From contig JAESTH010000284.1 of NCBI GenBank assembly GCA_016763695.1, forward strand, positions 1 through 38,914: a stretch of 38,914 nucleotides of DNA, in the 5' to 3' direction. Below are positions 14,887 to 23,992 of this stretch, piece after piece. The DNA is from Alcanivoracaceae bacterium (lineage in GTDB: Bacteria; Pseudomonadota; Gammaproteobacteria; Xanthomonadales; Marinicellaceae). The stretch's first letter is position 1. Each line of letters opens with the position of its first letter. The translations under genes and the position numbers were made by a program. The notes under the pieces were generated by a model. That model was given only the letters and a program-made list of their open reading frames with translations. It ran no database searches and was not told where the DNA came from.

Positions 14887-16590
14887 ATGAATAAAAAATT
14901 ATTAATCGTCACTTTAATTTCTCTGGCATTATCAGCATGTCAGCAAGGTGAAGAGACAACAGTTGTAGAGGAAAAGCAAGCTGAAAACTCCATTACATTA
15001 GATTTCGAGAAGATTCCCGAAGTCGTTAGCATAGAAACACCTGACATCATCACCCCAAATGTTGCCGATATTTATGCCCAATTTACCTTAAGCACCGACT
15101 TAAGCCATCTAAGTGCCAATCAGAAATTAATGTTGCCTATTTTGATAGAAATTTCCACCATCATGGATGAGCTCTTTTGGTTGCAGTCATATGGTGATAA
15201 AGGCAGTTTATTAAATAGCATCGATAATGCCAATTTAAAAAGGCTGGTTGATATCAACTACGGTCCATGGGATAGATTAAATGGTGACGCGGCACTGGTA
15301 GCACAGTATGGTGAGAAAGCATTAGGGGCGAATTTCTACCCGAAAGACATGAGCAAGCAAGAATTTGAAGCCTCATCTGATGCCAACAAGGCCAATTTAT
15401 ACACCGTAGTCAAGCGTACTGATGATGGTGAACTGGTTTCTCAGTATTATCATGAAATATTTCCTGGATTATTAAATAAAGCCTCTACTCTACTACTTAA
15501 AGCTGCTGCATTAGCGGATGATGAAGGTTTTAAAAAATACCTGACCCTTCGTGCTAAAGCCTTATTGGATGACCAGTTTAAAGCCAGTGACTTAGCCTGG
15601 ATGGAAATGAAAAACAATGATATCGATTTTGTAGTAGGGCCAATTGAAAATTATGAAGACCAGTTATATGGTTATAAAACCGCCTATGAAGCCTATGTAT
15701 TAATCAAAGACAAAACATGGAGCGCAAGATTAGCGAAATTTGCAGCCTTATTGCCACAATTACAACGCGATTTACCCGTGGCTGACGAATACAAAACCGA
15801 AACACCAGGCACCGAGTCTGATCTCAATGCCTATGATGTCTTATATTATGCAGGACACTCAAATGCGGGCAGCAAAACCATAGCCATCAACCTGCCCAAT
15901 GATGAAACCGTACAATTAGAAAAAGGCACGCGCAGATTGCAGTTAAAAAATGCCATGAAAGCCAAGTTTGAAAAAATATTAGTGCCCATCGCCAATGAGT
16001 TAGTGCTACCTGAGCAAAGAAAATACATAACCTTCAATGCCTTTTTTGGTAACACCATGTTTCATGAAGTAGCACACGGTTTAGGCATTAAAAATACCAT
16101 TAATGATAAAGGTTCAGTCAGAACAGCTCTAAAACAGTTTGCCTCAGCACAGGAAGAAGGCAAGGCCGATATTTTGGGCTTATACATGGTTGAGAAATTA
16201 TTTACCATGGGTGAATTAACCGAAGGTCAGATTATGGATCATTATGTGACCTTTATGGCGGGTATTTTCCGCTCAGTGCGCTTCGGCTCAAGCTCAGCCC
16301 ACGGTATTGCCAATATGTTAAGGTTCAACTATTTTGCCGAACAGCAAGCTTTTAAATTTGATCCAGAAACTGGTTACTACTCGGTTAACCCCGAAAAAAT
16401 GTCCCTAGCCATCCAAAGCTTATCTAATAAAATACTGATCTTACAGGGCAATGGCGATTATGCTGGGGTTGAAGCCTGGGTCAAAGAACAGGGTAATATT
16501 TCTCCACAACTTAAAGCCGCTTTAGATAGATTACATAGTATTCCTGTTGATATCGTCTTTAATCAAGGTGTTGAGCAACTGGATTTGTAA
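14887..16590 (+). CDS. Dipeptidyl-peptidase III-family (M49-like) zinc peptidase lipoprotein
   Basis: This 567-residue protein starts with a lipoprotein signal (lipobox LSAC, C18), so it should be anchored in the envelope. The catalytic region contains FHEVAHGLG (H393, E394, H397) and downstream EEGKADILGLY with the third metal ligand (E424). This pairing, with the preceding INLPNDETVQLEKGTRR segment, matches the bacterial dipeptidyl-peptidase III-like family. Classical DPP III has the longer HEXXXH motif; this branch has HEXXH. It probably removes dipeptides from short periplasmic or extracellular peptides. The start at 14887 is set by the signal peptide; a longer frame from 14845 is unlikely. 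A terminator follows, and behind that lies a remnant of a second copy. Confidence 0.85.
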   Translation: MNKKLLIVTLISLALSACQQGEETTVVEEKQAENSITLDFEKIPEVVSIETPDIITPNVADIYAQFTLSTDLSHLSANQKLMLPILIEISTIMDELFWLQSYGDKGSLLNSIDNANLKRLVDINYGPWDRLNGDAALVAQYGEKALGANFYPKDMSKQEFEASSDANKANLYTVVKRTDDGELVSQYYHEIFPGLLNKASTLLLKAAALADDEGFKKYLTLRAKALLDDQFKASDLAWMEMKNNDIDFVVGPIENYEDQLYGYKTAYEAYVLIKDKTWSARLAKFAALLPQLQRDLPVADEYKTETPGTESDLNAYDVLYYAGHSNAGSKTIAINLPNDETVQLEKGTRRLQLKNAMKAKFEKILVPIANELVLPEQRKYITFNAFFGNTMFHEVAHGLGIKNTINDKGSVRTALKQFASAQEEGKADILGLYMVEKLFTMGELTEGQIMDHYVTFMAGIFRSVRFGSSSAHGIANMLRFNYFAEQQAFKFDPETGYYSVNPEKMSLAIQSLSNKILILQGNGDYAGVEAWVKEQGNISPQLKAALDRLHSIPVDIVFNQGVEQLDL

Positions 16591-16617
16591 AACTATTGTT
16601 TAAATAGATCACCACTC

Positions 16618-16642
16618 GCAGGGTGAAACCTTTTCACCCTGC
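16618..16642 (+). terminator. Terminator hairpin after the M49-type gene
   Basis: Perfect 11-bp arms GCAGGGTGAAA/TTTCACCCTGC surround a 3-base loop, 28 bases after the stop codon. The trailing sequence TATTTGTA has only a short U run, so termination may be moderate. Confidence 0.7.
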
Positions 16643-16662
16643 TATTTGTAAGATGACACATC

Positions 16663-16698
16663 ATCCCTGTTGATATCGTCTTTGCACAAGGAAAGTAA
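16663..16698 (+). pseudogene. 3'-end remnant of a second M49-type gene
   Basis: These 36 bases read I-P-V-D-I-V-F-A-Q-G-K-stop. They repeat the end of the intact upstream gene (IPVDIVFNQG...) with 18 consecutive identical bases (16543-16560 and 16666-16683). Nothing upstream of it continues the homology. The simplest reading is that a tandem copy was deleted, leaving its last codons, or that the 3' end was duplicated. Confidence 0.7.
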
Positions 16699-16832
16699 AC
16701 TATACCTATAAATCTGGAGCTTTATTACCCGATAAATATGCTTCTATAATACAACAATTTGATGTTTATCAAGTAAAAATATATTAAAGACCTGTACACT
16801 CCTGCTTCGATTTAAATGAAAAGTAAAATGAC

Positions 16833-17276
16833 ATGAGAGAAATAATTCAGAAACTAAGAAAAGCAAAAATGTCTCACAAAAGGTGGGTCGGACATGCTTC
16901 AGCCATGATTGAAGGTATTCCTATAGAAAAAGACCAGGTTCCTATCAATTACACTGACTGTGATTTTGGTAACTGGTATTATGATGAAGGACAAAATCTC
17001 TCTAGTCTGGATGAATTTAAAGAGATTGAAGATCCACATAAAGAATTACACAATATCTATATGAAAATATTTAAAATATTATTCGAGCAAAAGAAGTTAT
17101 CATTTTTTAGTAAATTAATAGGAAAATCTGCCACCATTAGTGAGCAGAATAAACAGTTAGCCAGAGCCAAGTTCCGCACATTGGAAGAAGTTTCCAGACA
17201 AATATTAAAAAGCCTAGATGCACTCGAACTCAAGTTAAAGCAGATGGGAGAAGAAGAAGTTGCAAAATTGTTTTAA
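16833..17276 (+). CDS. Standalone CZB (chemoreceptor zinc-binding) domain protein
   Basis: The 147-residue soluble helical protein consists of little more than a CZB domain. The zinc ligands of the family are all present: H15 (SHKRW), C43 (CDFGNWYY), H69 and H73 (PHKELH). In characterised CZB proteins this 3His-1Cys site binds zinc with very high affinity, or reacts with hypochlorous acid, and controls an attached chemoreceptor or diguanylate cyclase. Here no output domain is attached and no chemotaxis or GGDEF gene is next to it. The C-terminal part (about 75-140) is a long helix that could mediate dimerisation. The ribosome site is weak. It probably acts in trans or buffers zinc. Confidence 0.8.
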   Translation: MREIIQKLRKAKMSHKRWVGHASAMIEGIPIEKDQVPINYTDCDFGNWYYDEGQNLSSLDEFKEIEDPHKELHNIYMKIFKILFEQKKLSFFSKLIGKSATISEQNKQLARAKFRTLEEVSRQILKSLDALELKLKQMGEEEVAKLF

Positions 17277-17822
17277 CATATTTCAGACTCTCGTTATTTT
17301 GATTTACACTTGGCTCTAATCTCAATATAAAAACTCGAATTAGAGATCAAGCAATTGAGGTGCAAAGTTAATACAAAGAAAACTGAGTCGCCTCATGCGT
17401 TGGGTTGGCGCATCACTTTTATCCACCCTGAAGCTTTCAATACTGGTAAAATAAATCACTCGGCTGGCTAGAAATTATCTTAAGTATTTGATTAAGATTT
17501 TTTACAATGTAGCAAGATTTGTAAATAATTCAATGAGTTGTATTAACTACATTATATCAAATTGGGTGTGGAATCAGATCACGGATTCCAACTCTTTTTT
17601 GTTAAGGGAACTGTAACGGTTAACCTTAAACTAATAAGGTTTTTTCCATAAAAACTGTGAACCAGTCCAGCAATTATCTCTTTTACATACCGTATAATTT
17701 CCTTCATGATTCACCTACAATCTGAATTTTTAGATTGAGGTGTGTTCACATGTCATTCAGTAAGGTACTCAATAGTATTAACACTGTAATAAAATAAATT
17801 ATAATAAAAAAAGAGGAAGAAA
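17277..17822. other. 546-base intergenic space with hairpins
   Basis: No protein frame with support was found. The space holds an inverted repeat CTCTAAT/ATTAGAG (17314-17345), a short palindrome ATGCG/CGCAT around TTGGGTTGG (17395-17413), a hairpin GGAATC/GATTCC followed by six T (17570-17600) and a second terminator-like hairpin (17622-17647). AAGAGGAAGA just before 17823 is a strong ribosome-binding site for the amidase gene. A small RNA ending at one of the hairpins is possible but not shown. Confidence 0.5.
17622..17647 (+). terminator. Candidate intrinsic terminator upstream of the amidase gene
   Basis: Arms AACCTTA/TAAGGTT surround a 6-base loop and are followed by a run of T. The stem is short and A+T-rich. 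No gene ends just upstream (the CZB gene ends 346 bases before), so it may close an untranslated transcript. Confidence 0.4.
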
Positions 17823-19688
17823 ATGATAATCCCATCTAAAGCAATTAATATAACTGTTTCTAATGCAGATCTAAAACTAGGCGTATATCCTAAAATAGTA
17901 ACACGACCCCAAAAACACTTATATCAATTAGCTTGGCTAATACTACTATTTATCTATGCTTCAGTACACGCCAATCCCAATGAACTTAACCATCTTAATT
18001 ATTTTAAGTCAGCTTATCACGCTTATCCCAATATTCCAGCAGGATACTTAGAGGCCATGGCCTTTGTGAACACCAGGTGGCAACATATTATTCCTGATAA
18101 GAGCACAGACCATGGGCATCATGAACGGCCACAAGCTATAGGAATAATGGGCTTACGCAATGGCGAGTATGGCTATGTAAATCAGGTTAATGTAGCAGCA
18201 CAAGCACTGGGAATACAAGCTCAAGATTTAATTGATTCTGCTGAATTAAATATTTTAGCCACCGCAGCCCTGATCTCGAAACAGATCAATCACTCTGGTT
18301 ATAAAAAAATAAAACTTGAAGACATGGCAGAAATAACCACACATATGTTAGGCAGAAGTATTAAACAAAAATCTAGCCAGATCAGTGATTTCATTGCTGC
18401 CAGTCAATTTTATGATTTACTGTTGACACTGGATCGTGGTCAAGATGACCACGGTGTCTTTATTCTTGATAAAGCAATTAAGTGGGAACAAGCCTTCGAA
18501 CCTACAATGCTAATGAAACTAAAAGCCCCGGTGATTCGTATGAACCCTAAAACTGATAAAGTAATTGTCCCAGGTCTTGAAATCAATGTTTTAGACGAAA
18601 CTTATCAATCTCAATCCAACGACAAAGTGGCCTCTCCTGATTATGCCGATGCCAATTGGATTGCCTCGCCATATCATGGTACTAGATCTCAAGTGATCAG
18701 TGCTGTCGCCATTCATACCACACAAGGTTCTTATGCCGGGACTTTAAATTGGTTTCAAAATAATCCAAGTAGTGTCAGTGCCCATTATGTGATACGTAGT
18801 TCAGATGGCCAGGTAACGCAAATGGTACGAGAATACAGGCGAGCACATCATATAGGTGTCCATAACAGCGCAACATTGGGAATTGAACATGAAGGATTTG
18901 TAGACAATCCCGCTTGGTATACCTCAGCCATGTATAATGCATCAGCCAACCTCACCAAACACTTCTGTCAAAGCCATAATATCGATTGTGCCAGTGCCTA
19001 TAGTGGAGCAGCACATAATGGCGTGGTGGTTTTATCAACCAGCATAAAAGTCAAAGGCCATCAACATTACAGTAGCCAAAGCCACACTGATCCAGGTATT
19101 AACTGGAACTGGTCACAATACTATGATTTAATTAATGGTAGCAGCCCTTCTGTCAACTTAAACCTGGATGATTTCGAGCAAAATGAAGGCCATTTCAATA
19201 CAACCCCAAGCTATTCTGGTAGTACAACTGGTATTTCCACAGCATCATTTGCCGAAAGAACCAGTGCTATCAAGCACGGCGGTTCATATTCTGAACATGT
19301 ACAATTACGCGACAATACCAATAGCTCTGCCAATTGGTCAGTACGCTTATTATCAGGTTCAGGATCAACTTCAAACAATCTCAAATTAGGCAAATCAGGC
19401 GGGTATATTGGTTTTTGGATTTTAGCAACTGGCAGCGGTATGAGAGTTGCCATCGGTGTTGATGATTCTGATGGTACCGAACGTTCTGACAGTATTTCAT
19501 TAAATACCAATCAGTGGACCTATGTTGAGTGGCAACTGGATGACTCAACCCAGTGGAATACATGGTATAACGGTAATGGCGTTATAAACAGTGATGTCAG
19601 TATAGATGCCATTTGGTTGTTCCGTAACCAAACCAGCTATACCGTAAACATGTATATTGATGATGTTCAGTATAGATCTGGTCAATAA
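17823..19688 (+). CDS. Secreted N-acetylmuramoyl-L-alanine amidase with an N-terminal lysozyme-like region
   Basis: The 621-residue exported protein has an unusually long N-terminal tail before its hydrophobic export segment (about 35-50, ending VHANP). Residues about 55-225 look like a degenerate lysozyme-like domain (IPAGYLEAMAFVNTRW, QAIGIMGLRNGEYGY). Residues about 275-437 form an Amidase_2 (PGRP-type) zinc domain: AIHTTQG with H298, SAHYVIRSSDG, GIEHEG with E355, and GHQHYSSQSHTDPG with H413 or H415 and D423. The last 170 residues are a beta-rich module, probably binding carbohydrate. It would cut the amide bond between MurNAc and L-alanine, either in its own wall or in that of competitors. 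The AAGAGGAAGA site supports the start. A strong bidirectional hairpin follows the stop. Confidence 0.85.
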   Translation: MIIPSKAINITVSNADLKLGVYPKIVTRPQKHLYQLAWLILLFIYASVHANPNELNHLNYFKSAYHAYPNIPAGYLEAMAFVNTRWQHIIPDKSTDHGHHERPQAIGIMGLRNGEYGYVNQVNVAAQALGIQAQDLIDSAELNILATAALISKQINHSGYKKIKLEDMAEITTHMLGRSIKQKSSQISDFIAASQFYDLLLTLDRGQDDHGVFILDKAIKWEQAFEPTMLMKLKAPVIRMNPKTDKVIVPGLEINVLDETYQSQSNDKVASPDYADANWIASPYHGTRSQVISAVAIHTTQGSYAGTLNWFQNNPSSVSAHYVIRSSDGQVTQMVREYRRAHHIGVHNSATLGIEHEGFVDNPAWYTSAMYNASANLTKHFCQSHNIDCASAYSGAAHNGVVVLSTSIKVKGHQHYSSQSHTDPGINWNWSQYYDLINGSSPSVNLNLDDFEQNEGHFNTTPSYSGSTTGISTASFAERTSAIKHGGSYSEHVQLRDNTNSSANWSVRLLSGSGSTSNNLKLGKSGGYIGFWILATGSGMRVAIGVDDSDGTERSDSISLNTNQWTYVEWQLDDSTQWNTWYNGNGVINSDVSIDAIWLFRNQTSYTVNMYIDDVQYRSGQ

Positions 19689-19700
19689 ATATTTTTCTTT

Positions 19701-19737
19701 ACAACAAAACGTGGATTTTATCACCACGTTTTGTTGT
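19701..19737. terminator. Bidirectional terminator between convergent genes
   Basis: Perfect 14-bp arms ACAACAAAACGTGG/CCACGTTTTGTTGT flank a 9-base loop between the convergent amidase and S9 peptidase genes. On the plus strand the right arm contains TTTTGTTGT; on the minus strand likewise. It probably ends transcripts from both sides. Confidence 0.75.
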
Positions 19738-19766
19738 CCTAACAATTTTCTATACCCGAAGCATAC

Positions 19767-21955
19767 TTATTTTTTCTTAAGATGACGATTAAAAAACTCA
19801 ACCATCTTTTTGAAAGCAAAACGCCTTTGAGCGTCACCTTCATTATCCCAGCCATGACCACTGCCTGGTAATGTCACCAGTTCAAACATTTTTTCCTGGG
19901 CAATAAGCTTCTCAACCACAGAAATTGTATCCGAATACAAAACCACACTGTCTTTAGAACCATGAATAATCATTAATGGGTCGGTAAGACCACTGGTATG
20001 ATAGAGTGCAGACTGCTGTCTATAGCGTTCAGGCTGATCACTGCCTGTGGGCTCTCCCATCACCCACATTTGCCCAGGATAGGCATGTGCCACATTAGTT
20101 GCAGGCGCTCCAGCAATACCCGCAGCATAGACCCCCGGTTTTTAAACAGGGACATCATGGTCATAAGTCCTCCATAACTTGAGCCCCAAATTCCCACACG
20201 CTTTGCATCTACATAACCCTGCTCGACAAGATACTTGACGCCACTGTGCAAATCTTCAATATCAATGCCACCATAACTGTAACGCAAACCTTGATTATGC
20301 AGTCTCCCCTGCCCCCAACTACCCCGTACATTTACATTCAACACAATATAACCCTGAGCAATAAAATATTGATCCAGACCCCAGGTCGGATGATAATTCC
20401 GCCCACCATATTGATTGCGAACACTATCAGAATAAACCGACCCCACAATTAAAGGATAAGCTCGAGATGCATCATAATTTTCTGGCAAGCTCAATCGACC
20501 AATAAGCATCGCACCATCCACATGACTATTAAATTCAATATAAATGGTATTAGCCCAAGTCAACTGATCGAAACTAGCTTGAGGAGAATGGGTAACTGCC
20601 TCAGTGTCTTTATTGGCAAGCTTGATCATGTATAATTCTAGGGGTGTTGAATCATTAGAAAACAGTGTCGTTGCATGATTCATATCTGGGGAGAGCAATG
20701 GCTGGTGGGTGCCAGGTTTGGACGAGCTGATTCGCTCAATCTTGCCTCCTTGCATCGAAACACGATAAATTTGTCGTTCTGACAAATGAGATTTATTGGC
20801 CAGAAAGTAAATTTGCCCATGTAAATAATCAACCTTAAAATATGAAATCTCCCATTTGCCACTGGTCAATGCCTTGGGCTTACTATCCGCGGTCTTTTTA
20901 TGATAAAGGTGTAGATAACCATCCTTGTCAGTCAAAATAATTAAGCCTTCATCATTAGGAGCCCAAGCTACCTGCCAGTCAGGTCTTAAATGACTCGCAT
21001 CATACTCCCGATAAAAAACAGTGCGAGCAGCACTTTTAACATCGTAAACATAGATAATATGTTCCTTAACCAAGAGATCAGAACTATTGATAAAAAGTGT
21101 CTGAGCATCACTGGACAAGCCATAATTCCAAATATAATGTTTGTCATCTGGTCTTGCAAAAAATTGAACATTGCCCGAATCAAGTTGTATAACACCAATA
21201 CTAAACCGCGCCGTTTCATCACCAGGAAATGCACGAGAAACGTGACTATTTTGCACAGCCGAGTGCGCATAATAATGTATGTCCCGTTCTGGCAAAAAAC
21301 TGTCATCGGTTAATTTAAAAACAAGGCTATGACTATCATTCGACCATTCATAACTTTCAATATAGGCTTTTTTTGACTGACCTCGAGTAAGCAGTTGACG
21401 GGCAGAACCATGTACAGAAATTTCACTTGTACGCAGCCACAGGGCGCCATCTGCAATAAAGGCCAGATGCTGGCCATTTGGAGATAAAGTTAAACCTCTA
21501 ATCGCACCTTTATCCATCTCAATTTGCTGAGAACTACCATCAAGTCCTTGCACAAAAAGCTCAGCATCCAAAACATAAGCAATGTGTGTTTTTTCGGAAT
21601 CAAGCCATATGACTTCACTAATACCTGCATGTCTTTGCTCAGTGGGGGTTTTATTCGCATACTTGGTTAGACGTTTCTTAAGCCCTGTTTTTAAAGAGTA
21701 CATCCAAACATCACGAAAAGTATAGCCCTCTTCATTCCACAAGAAGACAACAGACTCAGCATCTTGAGACCAGACAACTGCCTGTGGAGTCGTGCCAATA
21801 ATACTGGGGTTTGAATAAAGCGTATCCAGATCAAATACATGATTGATATGATTGATATGATTGATATGATTTTCATCATTAGCTAAAATATTCTGACATA
21901 CTATCAATGCTAGTAATAAAACCGTTATTAACTTATACAAACCACATTTCAACAT
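19767..21955 (-). pseudogene. S9 (prolyl oligopeptidase/DPP IV-like) peptidase, frameshifted
   Basis: Joined across a frameshift, this would be an exported serine peptidase of about 729 residues. It has an N-terminal signal peptide, a beta-propeller-type region (about 40-460) and an alpha/beta-hydrolase domain. The nucleophile is in GIWGSSYGG (S593). The aspartate (HGSKDSVV) and histidine (GSGHGWDN) of the triad lie in another frame, reached only after the shift. The break is at a run of five C on the plus strand (20132-20136; G on the coding strand), where restoring one base gives NRG-VYAAGIAGAPATNVAHAYPG. The ATG at 21955 has AGGGTGAA upstream. It could be a recent inactivation, phase variation by slippage, or a sequence error. 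The undisrupted rest of the gene favours a recent event. Confidence 0.85.
21841..21867. repeat. Three tandem 9-base units within the S9 peptidase gene
   Basis: GATTGATAT is repeated three times, encoding the HIN-HIN-HIN stretch just after the signal peptide. It lies in frame, so copy-number change would alter the linker by three residues without breaking the gene. Confidence 0.8.
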
Positions 21956-22060
21956 AATATTTCACCCTATTTTTAGATAAATAAACCGTAACTATTCAGC
22001 GAGCTTGAACTCGTTGATATACTAGACCACAAACTGCTATCTCTCAAATTAATTTTTGAT

Positions 22061-23707
22061 TCACTTCAGCAACACTGGATATTTCAAACCCGTCATCTGC
22101 CACCTACTCAAGGCAATTGGGATATTACCAATCGCATTAAGTTCATCAAAAAAATCCTTAAGCCTAAACTCCTTTCCCTGTTTTTCTTTCTGTTGTGAGT
22201 AAGATGCCAACGTTTCTTCAAGTAAATATTTGCCCGTAATATAACTGCTACCATAACCAGGCTGACGTAAATAGAGATGTTGTTCAAAAATCAATAATTC
22301 CCGCTCAGTTTTCATCCAGCCACGTGGCGTCCATTCACTGTGGATTGCTCCCGCCTCTTGCATAGTCATGATATTGGCGTGAGCATAAAGTGAGCCCAAT
22401 CCCCTGGCAGCCCTTTGCGCTATCATTATCCAGACAATTTCACGAACACGTGGATTGTCATCATATAAACCAGCTTGCATAAACATCTCCTCAACAGCTG
22501 TTGCCGTACCCTCATTTCTGCTATCAAAAATATTATACAGTAAAGCCTCGCGACGGATAATACGGCTATGAGGAGTCTGTTCCATGCGAGCAAGTTCGAA
22601 CCAGTGATAAAAATGTGAATACAATGGCATGGGATTATAATGCATTGCAATATGGAAGAAATGACGCTTTTCTTGCGGAATAAAACCACCAATCTGTGCT
22701 TTTAAAGCCGGCTCAAAATAGTCCGCGACAGTCATGATCTCTTTATCATTTAAAAACCTTAAAAACTTTTCAACCGAAAGTTCAGCCAACATATTGTATT
22801 CATCAGGAGATGATACTGCCTTTAGCCTTGGCAAATGACGATTACGATGCTCTTCCAACTTCAGAGATGTCCAGGCACGAGACAGTTCCCTTTTAAGAAT
22901 CATGACCTCATCATCCCAGCTTAATGGCACCAAATGAACATTTTGCTGATACCAACTATAATTTTCTTTACCAATCCCTGATGGGCCTGTTTTTCGCGGC
23001 ACCTGCTGCTCAAGCCAACTAATCAGATCATCAGTTGCTGATATTGCTTGGGAGATGGTTGTTTGCAGAGCCTTACTGATATCATTACCGTTCAATTCAC
23101 TGATGCTACCCAAGTTCACACTTTGTTGTCTGATATCCCGAATCCCTGTTATCCATAGTTCTCTGGCATTTCCGGTGAGATTTATTTTGGCTTGCTTCAT
23201 TAATGGTGCAATAATATCGAGCTCTGTAATCAGACGATTCTCTTCACTTTTTGTCAGAGGAAAAGTATAACTCCACAGCTCTATAAGCGCATGGTGGCTT
23301 GGCCCTTCATGTGCTGGTACATCACTTTTATGCATCCAAATAGACTTGTAAAATGCAGGATCACGAGACCAGGGTTGCAAAATACGGTGATTAAAGTCAA
23401 AACCATTCATTTCAGCTGAGACGATTGACCAATCAATTTTTCCTGCGACTGATAGACTGTTTTTATTTATTTTATCCAATCGCTTTCTATATTCATGAAA
23501 AGAATCGTAACGTTTTACAAAAGTCTTTGCGGTATAATCTGGCGCACCATCCAGCATCGGTGGTCTTTCAAACTGTCGCCAGTCAAGAAATAACTGCACA
23601 AGGTTTTTATAACTTTCGGATTCTCCAGAATTAGCACTTAAAAGGCTACTATATACACAGAGCCAAAGAATAAGGTGGATATATATTGCAAAATTTTGTT
23701 TTCTCAT
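22061..23707 (-). CDS. DUF885-family exported protein
   Basis: The 548-residue protein has a signal peptide (hydrophobic core about 8-24) and the general layout of DUF885 proteins, which are helical, gluzincin-like putative metallopeptidases. The recognisable part is near the C-terminus: [30 protein letters not shown], where the NEGxA...E segment corresponds to the SEGWALYAE motif holding a metal ligand. The usual upstream HExxPGH motif is not visible; its place seems taken by [14 protein letters not shown], so metal binding and activity are uncertain. I chose ATG at 23707, which gives a normal signal peptide; an in-frame GTG at 23737 would add ten residues. It is transcribed just ahead of the broken S9 peptidase with a 105-base gap, possibly as one peptide-degrading unit. 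Confidence 0.72.
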   Translation of the reverse strand: MRKQNFAIYIHLILWLCVYSSLLSANSGESESYKNLVQLFLDWRQFERPPMLDGAPDYTAKTFVKRYDSFHEYRKRLDKINKNSLSVAGKIDWSIVSAEMNGFDFNHRILQPWSRDPAFYKSIWMHKSDVPAHEGPSHHALIELWSYTFPLTKSEENRLITELDIIAPLMKQAKINLTGNARELWITGIRDIRQQSVNLGSISELNGNDISKALQTTISQAISATDDLISWLEQQVPRKTGPSGIGKENYSWYQQNVHLVPLSWDDEVMILKRELSRAWTSLKLEEHRNRHLPRLKAVSSPDEYNMLAELSVEKFLRFLNDKEIMTVADYFEPALKAQIGGFIPQEKRHFFHIAMHYNPMPLYSHFYHWFELARMEQTPHSRIIRREALLYNIFDSRNEGTATAVEEMFMQAGLYDDNPRVREIVWIMIAQRAARGLGSLYAHANIMTMQEAGAIHSEWTPRGWMKTERELLIFEQHLYLRQPGYGSSYITGKYLLEETLASYSQQKEKQGKEFRLKDFFDELNAIGNIPIALSRWQMTGLKYPVLLK

Positions 23708-23780
23708 TTTATTTATCTCATCAGTTTTAGTATTCACAATAAATTATTAGTAATTATTCAGCGTGTTTGAGGAGGCTTCT

Positions 23781-23914
23781 GTGAGATTGTGAAATAACTC
23801 ACGGATGCGAGACTTTAGTCTTGCCGTTCTCAATATTCTACTTCTAAATAACGAAGGTTAAGGCAGGGTTAAAACCCCGCATCCAAAAAATTCTGAGTTA
23901 CTTCACAAACTCTG
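23781..23914. repeat. MITE/BIME-like element with inverted REP hairpins
   Basis: Outer arms GTGAAATAACTCA (23789-23801) and TGAGTTACTTCAC (23894-23906) pair at 12 of 13 positions. Inside, GGATGCGAGAC...GTCTTGCC (about 23803-23824) and GGCAGGGTT...AACCCCGCATCC (about 23862-23884) are two diverged copies of the same hairpin in opposite orientation. The element lies between two divergent genes, each with its own start beyond the arms. Confidence 0.72.
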
Positions 23915-23992
23915 TTAGCCAACCTGAATAAACTAACTAAACAGTTACAATTATTGATACAATAAGACTTCTTAATAATTTAAACAACAGCC

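Noticed and set aside
17394-17456. A 19-codon frame beginning ATGCGTTGGG in the 546-base space
   Set aside because: There is no ribosome site, and its first half is the ATGCG/CGCAT palindrome; most likely chance.
23840-23857. ACTTCTAAATAACGAAG shared, with one mismatch, with 38854-38870
   Set aside because: A 17-18 base match with one mismatch is expected about once by chance in an A+T-rich window of this size, and the flanks differ.
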